Part shown: positions 26,215 through 34,833 of the stretch, one piece after another
Layout: each line of letters begins with the position of its first letter
How positions within the stretch are numbered: the first letter of the stretch is position 1
Source of the DNA: Proteus alimentorum
Lineage (GTDB): Bacteria > Pseudomonadota > Gammaproteobacteria > Enterobacterales > Enterobacteriaceae
Assembly (NCBI RefSeq): GCF_002607735.1
Contig: NZ_NBVR01000039.1
Coordinates: 165,201 to 229,200, forward strand
Direction of reading: 5' to 3'
DNA length: 64,000 nt
The notes under the pieces: model-generated
Seen by the model: only the letters and a program-made list of their open reading frames with translations
Told to the model about the DNA's origin: nothing
Database searches by the model: none
Position numbers and translations under genes: made by a program

Positions 26215-26232
26215 TGGAACGTTCAAATTAAT
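26215..26232. promoter_or_regulatory. LacI-type operator O2
   Basis: TGGAACGTTCAAATTAAT is the exact reverse complement of O1, with its palindrome core at 26217-26224. Centre-to-centre distance to O1 is 181 bp, suitable for a repression loop by a tetramer. It lies 74 bp upstream of the hydrolase start. Confidence 0.75.
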
Positions 26233-26305
26233 CTATATCTTATAGATAGCCAACACCAGATAATTAATAAAATCATAATAAAACAATAGGATAAGGGGAT
26301 TTCTT

Positions 26306-27127
26306 ATGAAACTTCATTTTTTAGGGACGGCAGCCTCAGAAGGCATACCTAATCCCTTCTGCCGTTGTGAACACTGTCTGAAAGCAAGAGAACTCGGTGG
26401 GAAAGATATCAGGACTCACTCTTCTGCCATTGTCGATGACATTATGTTAATCGACGTATCGCCTACATTTAGTTACCAGTTAATGCGTGATGGAATGGAT
26501 GCTACCCATTTTGAAAGCCTTCTATTCACTCATACGCATCCTGATCATTTCAATGTTGGCGATCTGTTTAGCCGAATGGAAGGTTATGGTTTTGAAATTA
26601 ACCATCCCCTTCATATTTTTGGTAATGATCGCGCCATTAATGGTTGTATCGAAGTTTTACCCGGTTACAGCAAAGAGCGTTTTGCTTTTCACTGCTTAAT
26701 TCCTTTTGTTACTGTCGAAAGAAATGGTTATAAAATTACGCCATTACTCGCTAATCATGCAAAATGGGAACTTTGCTATGTTTATCATATTGAGAAAGAT
26801 GGCAAGGTTATTTTCTATGGCCATGACTCTGGTTGGTTCCCTGAATTAACGTGGAAATGGTTAGAAAACAAACCACTTGATATCGTTGTTTTTGAATGTA
26901 CTTACGGACTCAATGGTAAAGATCGTACTGATAATCATATGAGCCTAGAAACCGTATTTGCAGCGAAAGAAAAACTGCAACAGCAAGGTTGTTTACATCA
27001 AGATACACAAATTGCCGTTTCGCATATTTCACATAGTGGCAAATTACTTCACCACGAATTAGAAGCCGTTTGTGCTCCTCACAATATCCGCGTTGCCTAC
27101 GACGGATTAACATTAGAAACAAATTAA
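26306..27127 (+). CDS. MBL-fold hydrolase, PhnP-like
   Basis: This is a 273-residue metallo-beta-lactamase-fold protein. The metal motif THTHPDH (His76, His78, Asp80, His81) is present, with further ligands in LLANHAKWE, FYGHDSG and SHISHSG. An N-terminal Cys cluster (CRCEHC, residues 19-24) resembles the structural zinc site of PhnP, a 5-phosphoribosyl 1,2-cyclic phosphodiesterase. So it probably cleaves a cyclic phosphodiester or related bond. It is the first gene after the LacI-SBP control region and is followed 11 bp later by a nucleoside-symporter-family gene. This suggests processing of an imported or cyclic nucleoside-like or ribosyl compound. Confidence 0.78.
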   Translation: MKLHFLGTAASEGIPNPFCRCEHCLKARELGGKDIRTHSSAIVDDIMLIDVSPTFSYQLMRDGMDATHFESLLFTHTHPDHFNVGDLFSRMEGYGFEINHPLHIFGNDRAINGCIEVLPGYSKERFAFHCLIPFVTVERNGYKITPLLANHAKWELCYVYHIEKDGKVIFYGHDSGWFPELTWKWLENKPLDIVVFECTYGLNGKDRTDNHMSLETVFAAKEKLQQQGCLHQDTQIAVSHISHSGKLLHHELEAVCAPHNIRVAYDGLTLETN

Positions 27128-27137
27128 GAGGAGAACG

Positions 27138-28388
27138 ATGATGGATATGAAAATAACCTCTCGCTTACTGATTATGATGTTTGTGCAATATTTCATGCAA
27201 GGTGCATGGAATATGACCATGGGGCTAGTATTAAGTAGCTATGGTATGGCAAGCATTATTGGTAATGCCTACGCTTTATTAGGTGTCGCAACAATTATCT
27301 CCCCATTATTTATAGGTATGGTGGCTGACCGTTTCTTTGCTTCACAAAAAGTCATGGGCATCCTTCATTTAATTAATGCCGCTGTCATTATTTGTGTTCC
27401 TCAATTTATTGAGGCACAAAACAGTGGTATGACTTTATTCTTAATTTTCATTATTGGATTATTGTTTTATCCAACAACTGCGCTTTCAAATAGTATTAGT
27501 TTCTCTCATATCAATGGCGTGAAATATTTCCCTATTATTCGTGTATTCGGTACATTCGGTTTTATGGCTATCGGGTTTATATTAGGTGAAATGGGCTTCT
27601 CTGGTAGTACTATGACTTGGTATATCGCTTCTGCTGTGGGCGTTTTACTTGGTTTCTACTGCTTTACTTTACCTAATACGCCACCTAAAGCGAAAGGTAA
27701 GCCATTCTCTGCTCGTGATATTTTATGTTTAGACGCACTTTCATTATTTAAAGATCGTTATTTTGCGATCTTAATGTTTAGTATCTTTATTTTAATGATC
27801 CCAAAAACAGCTTACTCTGCTTATATTCCCGTTTTTATTAAAGCATTAGGTTTTAATAACGCAGCGTCTATTATGCAAATAGGGATCGCCTGTGAAGTGC
27901 TGTTTATGTTTGTCTTATCCTTCTTCTTAATGAAGTTTGGCTTCAAAATCACATTACTTTTAGGGGCTGTTAGCTGGATCATTCGCTCAATATTCTTCTC
28001 TTATGCAGCGGTAAATACAGAGTTTTATTTTATCGTTATCGGATTAATGTTACAGGGATTATGTTGGGACTTCTTCTTTACTGCTGGTGATATCTATGTT
28101 GACCGCAAAGCTAAACCGGAAATTCGTGCTCAAGCACAAGGCCTACGCTTTATTGTCTCTAATGGTTTCGGCTTATTATTTGCTTCCACTATTTGTGGTC
28201 AAATCTTTAATTCAACCATAACAGAAACCGGTGAAGCTGCATTACCACAGTGGTCAACATTCTGGATATATCCAGCAATCGTTGCCGCCGTTGTATCCCT
28301 ATTCTTTATCTTCTTCTTTAAAGATGATGTGAGTAAAAAGAAAAATAACGAAGATAAAAAAGCACAAGAAAGTATTGCAACACCATAG
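27138..28388 (+). CDS. Nucleoside:H+ symporter family MFS transporter
   Basis: This is a 416-residue, 12-helix transporter. Its opening (LLIMMFVQYFMQGAWNMTMGLVLSSYG) and the segment FPIIRVFGTFGFMAIGFILGEM are characteristic of the NupG/XapB nucleoside:H+ symporter group. The first cytoplasmic loop is GMVADRFFASQKVMG. The end is a charged, lysine-rich cytoplasmic tail. It starts 11 bp after the hydrolase gene with AGAGGAGA ahead, so the two are one operon under the LacI-SBP regulator. The substrate is probably a nucleoside or another small glycoside; the family also contains non-nucleoside carriers. Confidence 0.8.
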   Translation: MMDMKITSRLLIMMFVQYFMQGAWNMTMGLVLSSYGMASIIGNAYALLGVATIISPLFIGMVADRFFASQKVMGILHLINAAVIICVPQFIEAQNSGMTLFLIFIIGLLFYPTTALSNSISFSHINGVKYFPIIRVFGTFGFMAIGFILGEMGFSGSTMTWYIASAVGVLLGFYCFTLPNTPPKAKGKPFSARDILCLDALSLFKDRYFAILMFSIFILMIPKTAYSAYIPVFIKALGFNNAASIMQIGIACEVLFMFVLSFFLMKFGFKITLLLGAVSWIIRSIFFSYAAVNTEFYFIVIGLMLQGLCWDFFFTAGDIYVDRKAKPEIRAQAQGLRFIVSNGFGLLFASTICGQIFNSTITETGEAALPQWSTFWIYPAIVAAVVSLFFIFFFKDDVSKKKNNEDKKAQESIATP

Positions 28389-28427
28389 TTTTAAAATAAA
28401 GGAATAAGCCAACGTTAGGAGCAAACC

Positions 28428-29141
28428 ATGGATGTATTAATACAGTTTGTTGACAGCATTGGCCCTTTATCACTTTCAAGTATCGCTAAATTACTGGCCG
28501 CCTTTATTTTGGGTGGCCTTATTGGCTTAGAGCGTGAATCAAAGGGAAAACCTGTCGGTTTTAAAACCTGTGTCATTATTGCTGTTGCCAGTTGTTTATT
28601 AACCATTGTTTCTATTCAATCCGCGGAATATTACGCCAATATTTCCGACAATATTCGTAGTGATCCCATGAGATTAGCGGCGCAAATTATCAGTGGAGTC
28701 GGCTTTCTTGGCGCTGGCGTTATATTGCATCGACGTGATGATGCAATTTCAGGCCTGACCACAGCCGCTATTGTATGGGCGTCAGCCGGTGTTGGTATTG
28801 CTTGTGGCTCGGGTTTCTATTGGCATGCCATGATTGTGACTGTTCTCTTTTTTATGGCTATTCAACTTAGCCCGCAAGTGGTGCTATTTCAGATGAAAAA
28901 CCAACGCTTAGGTAAGATAAAAGTGCGTATGTTATTTACTCATGAAAGCGGTGTTCCTCTTTTAATTGAGTATTTAAAAAGCCATAAAGACGTAATTGAA
29001 AATCTGACTATTCGCGATATTAAAAAAGAACGTGTTGAAGTAAATTTAAAACTGTTGGTTAGGCAAAAAATTACCTTACCTGAATTTTATTGCTCATTAA
29101 AACAACTTGAACATGTTCATTCTGTTTCGCTTGATCATTAA
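28428..29141 (+). CDS. MgtC/SapB family membrane protein
   Basis: This is a 237-residue protein with an N-terminal membrane domain of the MgtC/SapB family: AAFILGGLIGLERESKGKPVGFKTC, then RLAAQIISGVGFLGAGVILHRRDDAISGLTTAAIVWASAGVGIACG. A soluble C-terminal domain of about 80 residues follows, which might be ACT-like. MgtC modulates ATP synthase activity and virulence in Salmonella, but SapB-group members have no agreed role. It lies 39 bp after the transporter and may be the third gene of the operon; a terminator follows. Confidence 0.85.
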   Translation: MDVLIQFVDSIGPLSLSSIAKLLAAFILGGLIGLERESKGKPVGFKTCVIIAVASCLLTIVSIQSAEYYANISDNIRSDPMRLAAQIISGVGFLGAGVILHRRDDAISGLTTAAIVWASAGVGIACGSGFYWHAMIVTVLFFMAIQLSPQVVLFQMKNQRLGKIKVRMLFTHESGVPLLIEYLKSHKDVIENLTIRDIKKERVEVNLKLLVRQKITLPEFYCSLKQLEHVHSVSLDH

Positions 29142-29155
29142 TATATTCAAAAATA

Positions 29156-29193
29156 AAAAGTGCGCATTATCTTAGATAACCGCGCACTTTTTT
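29156..29193. terminator. Bidirectional terminator, MgtC-family gene / acyltransferase
   Basis: AAAAGTGCGC pairs with GCGCACTTTT and has T-runs on both strands. It lies between the convergent MgtC-family and acyltransferase genes. Confidence 0.85.
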
Positions 29194-29222
29194 ATTATTT
29201 TGATGATCGATTGATGGTCATA

Positions 29223-31205
29223 TTAAGGATTTTCTATGACTAACGGATTATCAAAACGTTCTAGATACATCATGCCAAAGATTGTTGAAGCATAATCTGT
29301 AATATGCCCTACATCACGATAAACCGGCACACCTTCTATATCAGTTAAACAGATATTTTTATCACACTGTACATCTTTAGGATCGATGATAATTAAAGTT
29401 GGATAGTCCTTTTTTAATGTAACAAATAACTGATTCATCCATGTATTTCCCTCACCTTTATAGTTTTTAGGGTTACAATTATTATCTGCAAAGTCTTTTC
29501 TTAATTTTGCATTTTCATAAAAACAGGTCATAAAACCACTTGGCATAGAATTGACTGTTTTAATAAAAACGGGTTTAGCACCCGTTGCAATAATAAGATC
29601 AAGTGCTTCACGCATCGCTTTCTCAACGCGTTTACGAGACTCCTCAACGGTTCTAACATCGCCTAGTTTATTAATGACATGATTTGACGCGTAGTTATTC
29701 CAAACTTGCCCAAATATTACATAATCAAAGTGATTATTTTTGATAAGTTGATAATATTTCGCTGTTTGATCATAACAACGTTGATAAACGGTATTTTTAT
29801 GATTAGACCAGTCATAAAGATAAATATTAGGAAGCGTAATACAGGATGAAGTTGCTTGTGCATATACATCTATCTTGGCATCTTTACCTAAAATATCCAT
29901 AAAGCCCCAATAATGATTTGCATGAGAATCACCCAATAAAAAAGCTTTTCTCTGGCTTCCCACTTCACCAATATGGCACATTTTATCTGGATCAGTGGCT
30001 TCAAAATTCATGCATTTAGTTCGATTTGGATAATCAAACTGATTCAACTTGGCTTCTAAATTAACATAATTTTGCCCAAGCCTTAATCCAAAACCTTGAT
30101 ATTTTTCATTTAGTGCATTTAGCCCCAAAGCACATAAAATAGGAATAATTAACAGAAGTGTGATGGAATATTTAAAGGCTAAACGCTTTCTTCTAAGCGG
30201 TTTTTCAATAAGAAAATAAGAGATAATAGAGAGCAATAAGGTTAATGCTAATAGTGATCCTTTTTGCAGTTCTGTATTAAATACACCAATATAACGTGCA
30301 ACTGCAAATAATGGCCAATGCCATAAATAGAGTGAGTAAGATAATAACCCAACGATCACGATTGGCTTTAATGAAAGTATTTTTTTAATAATGCTTCCAT
30401 GCTGTCCGGTATAAATAATGAGTGCAGCACCAAGACAAACATACAACGTATTAAGGTTCGGATAACCTGCAATAATATCGTTTTGAAATGCAACCCAAAC
30501 AATTATACCTAGCGCAATTAAGCTAATAACATCATTGATTCTTCGGTTAGGTTTTATCTTTGTTGGGAGGTAGGCAACACATGCACCCAACATAAATTCA
30601 AAGATCCGCGTACTAAAATAGTAGTAATTTTTCGGTTGATCTTTTTGGTAAAAAAACACCAAAAAAAACGAAATAACAGTGACTAATGCCACCAAATAAA
30701 AAGGATTAATGCTCTCTTTTATATTGATTTTATGCAGAAAATAAAGTGCAAAAGGCAAGAAAAGATACCATTGCCACTCTATCGCTAAAGACCATGTATG
30801 CAATAGTGGTAAAAAGAGTGCATCTTGCGCTGCATAACTGGTTGTTACTCTCGCAAAATATTTATTAGAGAGAAAGGCTGAGGCGTATTTTTCGCTATTT
30901 GTAATATCTAAATAATCGCTAGGGAGATAAAAAATCCCTGATATTACTAGTATTGCAATTAATACAACAAGATAAAGCGGCTGCAATCGCCATAATCGAC
31001 GATTATAAAAATCACGAAATGAAAAATCACCTTGCGACAATGAAGTTTTGATTATCAGCGAGATCAAAAAACCAGAGATCACAAAGAAAATATCAACGCC
31101 AATAAACCCTGAAGGAATTAAACAATTATCTAAATGGAAAAAGATAACCAAAATAACAGCGACTGCTCTTAAACCATCGATATCTGCCCGATATTTTACA
31201 TTCAT
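29223..31205 (-). CDS. Acyltransferase-3 / SGNH fusion (OafA-like O-acetyltransferase)
   Basis: This is a 660-residue protein in two parts. Residues 1-370 are an acyltransferase-3 membrane domain (YRADIDGLRAVAVILVIFFHL, with the family Arg and His; GVDIFFVISGFLIS; HTWSLAIEWQWYLFLP). About 415-660 is an extracytoplasmic SGNH domain with the block I motif GDSH (LLGDSHANHYWG) and the catalytic DxxH in YRDVGHITDY. Proteins of this plan O-acetylate lipopolysaccharide O-antigen or peptidoglycan, moving acetyl groups across the inner membrane. It stands alone, outside any visible polysaccharide cluster, so the acceptor cannot be named. Confidence 0.88.
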   Translation of the reverse strand: MNVKYRADIDGLRAVAVILVIFFHLDNCLIPSGFIGVDIFFVISGFLISLIIKTSLSQGDFSFRDFYNRRLWRLQPLYLVVLIAILVISGIFYLPSDYLDITNSEKYASAFLSNKYFARVTTSYAAQDALFLPLLHTWSLAIEWQWYLFLPFALYFLHKINIKESINPFYLVALVTVISFFLVFFYQKDQPKNYYYFSTRIFEFMLGACVAYLPTKIKPNRRINDVISLIALGIIVWVAFQNDIIAGYPNLNTLYVCLGAALIIYTGQHGSIIKKILSLKPIVIVGLLSYSLYLWHWPLFAVARYIGVFNTELQKGSLLALTLLLSIISYFLIEKPLRRKRLAFKYSITLLLIIPILCALGLNALNEKYQGFGLRLGQNYVNLEAKLNQFDYPNRTKCMNFEATDPDKMCHIGEVGSQRKAFLLGDSHANHYWGFMDILGKDAKIDVYAQATSSCITLPNIYLYDWSNHKNTVYQRCYDQTAKYYQLIKNNHFDYVIFGQVWNNYASNHVINKLGDVRTVEESRKRVEKAMREALDLIIATGAKPVFIKTVNSMPSGFMTCFYENAKLRKDFADNNCNPKNYKGEGNTWMNQLFVTLKKDYPTLIIIDPKDVQCDKNICLTDIEGVPVYRDVGHITDYASTIFGMMYLERFDNPLVIENP

Positions 31206-31306
31206 AATTCAAACAAATAATCCAAATAAAAAGAATCGCTGGATTATATACCAATTAGCCATTTTGCTTTAGTCACAAAAAGAAGAAGACTATTTAATAT
31301 TGACTA

Positions 31307-32023
31307 TTAATAACATCGAAATGGCCATAGCTGATTAAATTCCATCGTTAAACCCAATTGCACTTCAGATGAAAGTGAACCTTTACTCACTACAAATTTA
31401 GGGTGTCGAATAACGATAGGGATATTAATATCATAATGCATTAATGATGATCGATTCTGCTCTAACTCATCATAAAGCGTTTTCATTTCTGCTGATGATG
31501 TATTCTCACGTAATCGCCCAAGTGTGATATGAATAATGTTTTTATGAAGCTCACTCTCAATGGGGATTTGCTGATAAATCTGCTGTCTAAAAAGTGTTAA
31601 TTCCTCTGAAATACCCGTTAATATCAAACTGCCATTGGATGTTAGGACAACATGACTAAATGAAATTTCGATACTTTTTATTTGATTAAAGATTTTTGCA
31701 ATCTCATGGCACCATGATAATAATATGGGCCGTTGCAGTTTAAACTGTTCATTTTGTTGATTAAAAATCGTTAATAATGTGGAATGAAACTCTTGTGGCT
31801 GAGCAAATTCAATAAATGGAAATTGAAGTGCAAGCTGTTCACAATAAGTCATTAGCTTCTGGCTAAAGGGAATAAAGTTTTCGTCAATTTCAGGCTGACA
31901 AATCATTAATTGCCCCGCATTTAAGCTGACATCAATAATACTTTCATCATTAATTTGTCGTTGCCAAGTTTCACCTGTTGCCAATTTTTTGAGTGTTGCT
32001 TGTGTCAGAAATTCGTATGCCAT
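31307..32023 (-). CDS. 2H phosphoesterase-like protein
   Basis: This is a 238-residue protein with two H-x-[ST] type motifs in the right places. The first is EFHSTLLTIF near residue 82; the second is NIIHITLGRLR near residue 164. This pair is the mark of 2H phosphoesterases (LigT/CPDase-like), which act on 2',3'-cyclic phosphates or similar bonds. The surrounding sequence is poorly conserved, so the family call is tentative and the substrate unknown. The frame opens two codons earlier with GTG; the ATG at 32023 with AAGG seven bases ahead is preferred. It is a single gene next to the sialic acid cluster. Confidence 0.6.
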   Translation of the reverse strand: MAYEFLTQATLKKLATGETWQRQINDESIIDVSLNAGQLMICQPEIDENFIPFSQKLMTYCEQLALQFPFIEFAQPQEFHSTLLTIFNQQNEQFKLQRPILLSWCHEIAKIFNQIKSIEISFSHVVLTSNGSLILTGISEELTLFRQQIYQQIPIESELHKNIIHITLGRLRENTSSAEMKTLYDELEQNRSSLMHYDINIPIVIRHPKFVVSKGSLSSEVQLGLTMEFNQLWPFRCY

Positions 32024-32103
32024 CCACACACCTTAATTAAGAATAAAATAATAACTCGTACTTTGGTTTGAGTGACATTTAAAATCAAGCTTTAGAAAGA
32101 AGA

Positions 32104-32133
32104 ATAAAAAAGTGGCTTTCTTCTGAAAGCCAC
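32104..32133 (-). terminator. Terminator after nanA
   Basis: GTGGCTTT / AAAGCCAC forms an 8-bp stem (32112-32133). On the minus strand it is followed by TTTTTTATT. It lies 70 bp beyond the nanA stop. Confidence 0.85.
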
Positions 32134-32202
32134 AGTCACATCAAAGGGGGAGATGTTGAAAGATGGGTCTATCTACAAAGAACTCAATCAAAGTCAAATC
32201 GA

Positions 32203-33093
32203 TTACAGAAAATTAGCCGCTTTAAACTTCGCGAGCGCATCAGCTTTTTGTTCTGCTGTCATTGGCCGTAACGGACGACGAGGATCACCCACATCAATGC
32301 CATGTAATTGCATTGCCACTTTTCCTGCTGCAACGCCGCCGTATTCAACTAATACACGAATAATCGCAATCACTTTATCCATGCAAGCGGTAACACCTTC
32401 ATGATCACCCGCTTTAAATTTTTCAATAATTTCAAGGTATAATGGCGCAGCATAGTTATATGTACTACCAACAGCGCTCAATGCACCACAGGCTAATCCA
32501 GCAGGAATAAACTCATCAACACCAAATGGAACATCGTACTTTCCACCATCTACGCGTAAACAACGCTGGAATTCATACATATCCGGGGAGTTAAATTTCA
32601 TACCCGATAAATTAGGTATTGCTTTACCCGCTACTTGTAGAAATTTTTCCATATCAATGCTTAAGCCTGACATGGTGGAGTGATAATAGTAAAAACCTTT
32701 AGATGGTGCGCCGGCAGCAGCCAAACGACAATATTCAACCAGATCATCAACATTGCCCGGTTTAAAAAAACAAGGGCCAATAACAGATGTTGCTTTGATA
32801 TCTAATGTTTCGGCATGGCGAGCAAGTTCTAACGTATCAGCAATACTTAATGCACCTGTATGAATAATAAGATCAAGCTTGCCCTGACTTGCATTAACCC
32901 AGCGTTCAGCCACTTTCTTACGTTCTTCAACAGAACAATGAATACCTTCGCCTGTTGTTCCTAATACATAAGCACCTGTCACACCACTTGCAATCAGGTG
33001 TTTTGCTATCTCATCAATGACAGGGTAATTAACGCTACCATCTGTTGCAAAAGGAGTATGTGGTGCGGCAATCAGTCCAGAGAGTTTGTTCAT
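32203..33093 (-). CDS. nanA: N-acetylneuraminate lyase
   Basis: This is a 296-residue class I aldolase of the DHDPS/NAL family. The Schiff-base lysine is Lys166 in LSGMKFNSPDMYEF, and the active-site tyrosine lies in GFYYYHSTMSG (136-137). GTTGEG (46-51) binds the pyruvate carboxylate. It splits N-acetylneuraminate into pyruvate and N-acetylmannosamine in the cytoplasm. The context (nanE, nanK, sialic acid symporter, mutarotase) makes the sialic acid substrate secure. It follows the RpiR-type regulator gene after 175 bp. Confidence 0.92.
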   Translation of the reverse strand: MNKLSGLIAAPHTPFATDGSVNYPVIDEIAKHLIASGVTGAYVLGTTGEGIHCSVEERKKVAERWVNASQGKLDLIIHTGALSIADTLELARHAETLDIKATSVIGPCFFKPGNVDDLVEYCRLAAAGAPSKGFYYYHSTMSGLSIDMEKFLQVAGKAIPNLSGMKFNSPDMYEFQRCLRVDGGKYDVPFGVDEFIPAGLACGALSAVGSTYNYAAPLYLEIIEKFKAGDHEGVTACMDKVIAIIRVLVEYGGVAAGKVAMQLHGIDVGDPRRPLRPMTAEQKADALAKFKAANFL

Positions 33094-33215
33094 GATAACT
33101 TCCTTTGGAGGTTAATTTCTTTTCTATTAATTTTATGGAGCTTAGCTCTATATTAGGGAGCAATACTTCAGAACGCAATAACGAAATGAGCATTAAAGGA
33201 AGAGAAAAATGAAAG

Positions 33216-33249
33216 TGTGATCTTTAGCCAATTTTCACTAAAAATCACA
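33216..33249 (-). terminator. Hairpin after the nan RpiR-family gene
   Basis: TGTGATCTTTAG (33216-33227) pairs with CTAAAAATCACA (33238-33249) over 12 positions with one mismatch, about 20 bp past the regulator stop. The tail on the minus strand is only moderately T-rich (CTTTCATTTTTCTC), so termination is probably partial and nanA may be both co-transcribed and separately transcribed. Confidence 0.5.
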
Positions 33250-33268
33250 CAATGATGTAGAGATAAAC

Positions 33269-34156
33269 TTATGCAGAATGAGTCTGTTTTAGCGCATTCA
33301 ATGTTCGTAATTTTTGCTCTTTCACCATGTCAGGTTGAGCTTGCACTAATAACGTATAAAGAAGATCTAATACAAAGAGTTGTGCTGTTTTTGTACCAAT
33401 AGAGTCACCTTGCAGTTTCCCTTGTCGGTTACCATTAATTAAATGGTGATCAGCATACTCCATAATTTGTGAGCCTAAATTATGCGTCAATGCGATCGTG
33501 CTGGCTCCTGCTTCTTTAGCTAATTTAAGCGCATGAACAGTTTCAGGAGAATTACCTGAATGGCTAATTCCAATAGCAACATCACCGGGTTTTAATAATG
33601 AAGCTTGCATATACATAAAGTGGTTATTGGTAACAGCATCAACACGATAACCAATTCGCATCAGTTTATTTTTTAAATCTTCAGCTGTAATTCCTGAAGA
33701 ACCCACACCACAAATAAAAATATAGTTTGCAGATAATAAAGCCGTTACAGCACCTTGAACTTGCTTCATATCGAGTAGATTCAATGTCTCTGATAGTACA
33801 TTATTAATCGTTGCTTGAAGTTTTAAACCAATGGTATGGATATCGTCTTGATGGGTGACTTCTGCATCAAGAATAGGTGACTCTTCATTATCAGAGGTCG
33901 CCATTTCAATCGCCAAATCCATTTTAAAATCTTGAAACCCTTTATAACCCAATGTACGACAAAAACGCACAACCGTCGCTTCACCCGCTTTTGTCGCTTG
34001 TGAAAGTTGAGCAATAGAGAGCTGAGTGACTTCTGTAGGATGGAACAGGATATAGTCTGCAATACGCTGTGATACTCGCGTTAGACTATTTTTCATTGCG
34101 CCTAGCGTATCAAGTATTTTACCCGGCTTTAATCGGGTCGTTGCCTGTTCTGTCAT
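33269..34156 (-). CDS. nanR: RpiR-family regulator of sialic acid genes
   Basis: This protein of about 295 residues has an N-terminal HTH_6 domain (LSIAQLSQATKAGEATVVRFCRTLGYKGFQDFKMDLA) and a C-terminal SIS sugar-phosphate-binding domain (FICGVGSSGITAEDLKNKLMRIGY, then AIGISHSGNSPETVHALKLAKEAGA). RpiR-type NanR regulators in Vibrio and Haemophilus sense N-acetylmannosamine 6-phosphate or glucosamine 6-phosphate. The position inside the nan cluster supports that role, unlike the GntR-type NanR of E. coli. The frame opens with a GTG ten codons earlier; the ATG at 34156 with AAGGA ahead is the better start. The symbol is by function, not E. coli orthology. Confidence 0.82.
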   Translation of the reverse strand: MTEQATTRLKPGKILDTLGAMKNSLTRVSQRIADYILFHPTEVTQLSIAQLSQATKAGEATVVRFCRTLGYKGFQDFKMDLAIEMATSDNEESPILDAEVTHQDDIHTIGLKLQATINNVLSETLNLLDMKQVQGAVTALLSANYIFICGVGSSGITAEDLKNKLMRIGYRVDAVTNNHFMYMQASLLKPGDVAIGISHSGNSPETVHALKLAKEAGASTIALTHNLGSQIMEYADHHLINGNRQGKLQGDSIGTKTAQLFVLDLLYTLLVQAQPDMVKEQKLRTLNALKQTHSA

Positions 34157-34269
34157 GGAGATTATCCTTGGTTGCAGAAGATACACGGGAAAAAAATTCT
34201 GCCCACAAGAGTACCAATTCCAACAGGTTAAAAAAAGCCTTGCTAATACAATAATGTGATAATAAAAAA

Positions 34270-34326
34270 CGCTTTATTCCTCAATATCATCAGAATACAA
34301 TCTACTGATACGTCAGACATAAAGCG
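34270..34326 (-). other. Inverted repeat upstream of the nan RpiR-family gene
   Basis: CGCTTTAT (34270-34277) and ATAAAGCG (34319-34326) are perfect complements 41 bases apart, with a smaller inner repeat (TATC..CAG / CTGATA). It lies between the regulator gene and the nanQ terminator. Function is unknown; a leader hairpin or operator are both possible. Confidence 0.35.
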
Positions 34327-34329
34327 CTT

Positions 34330-34823
<494 letters not shown>

Positions 34824-34833
34824 TTATTCCCTA

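Larger units (their letters stand above)
25961..26305. promoter_or_regulatory. Divergent control region of the LacI-SBP locus
   Basis: These 345 bp of AT-rich DNA separate the regulator and the PhnP-like/transporter operon. They hold the two 18-bp inverted operators listed separately (26028-26045 and 26215-26232). The transporter operon start at 26306 is preceded by AGGATAAGGGG. Confidence 0.7.

Noticed and set aside
33094-33268. Third copy of the nan operator before nanA
   Set aside because: GCTCT/GGAGC-like words occur, but neither sequence nor the 17-base spacing matches ACTCC-N17-GGAGT.
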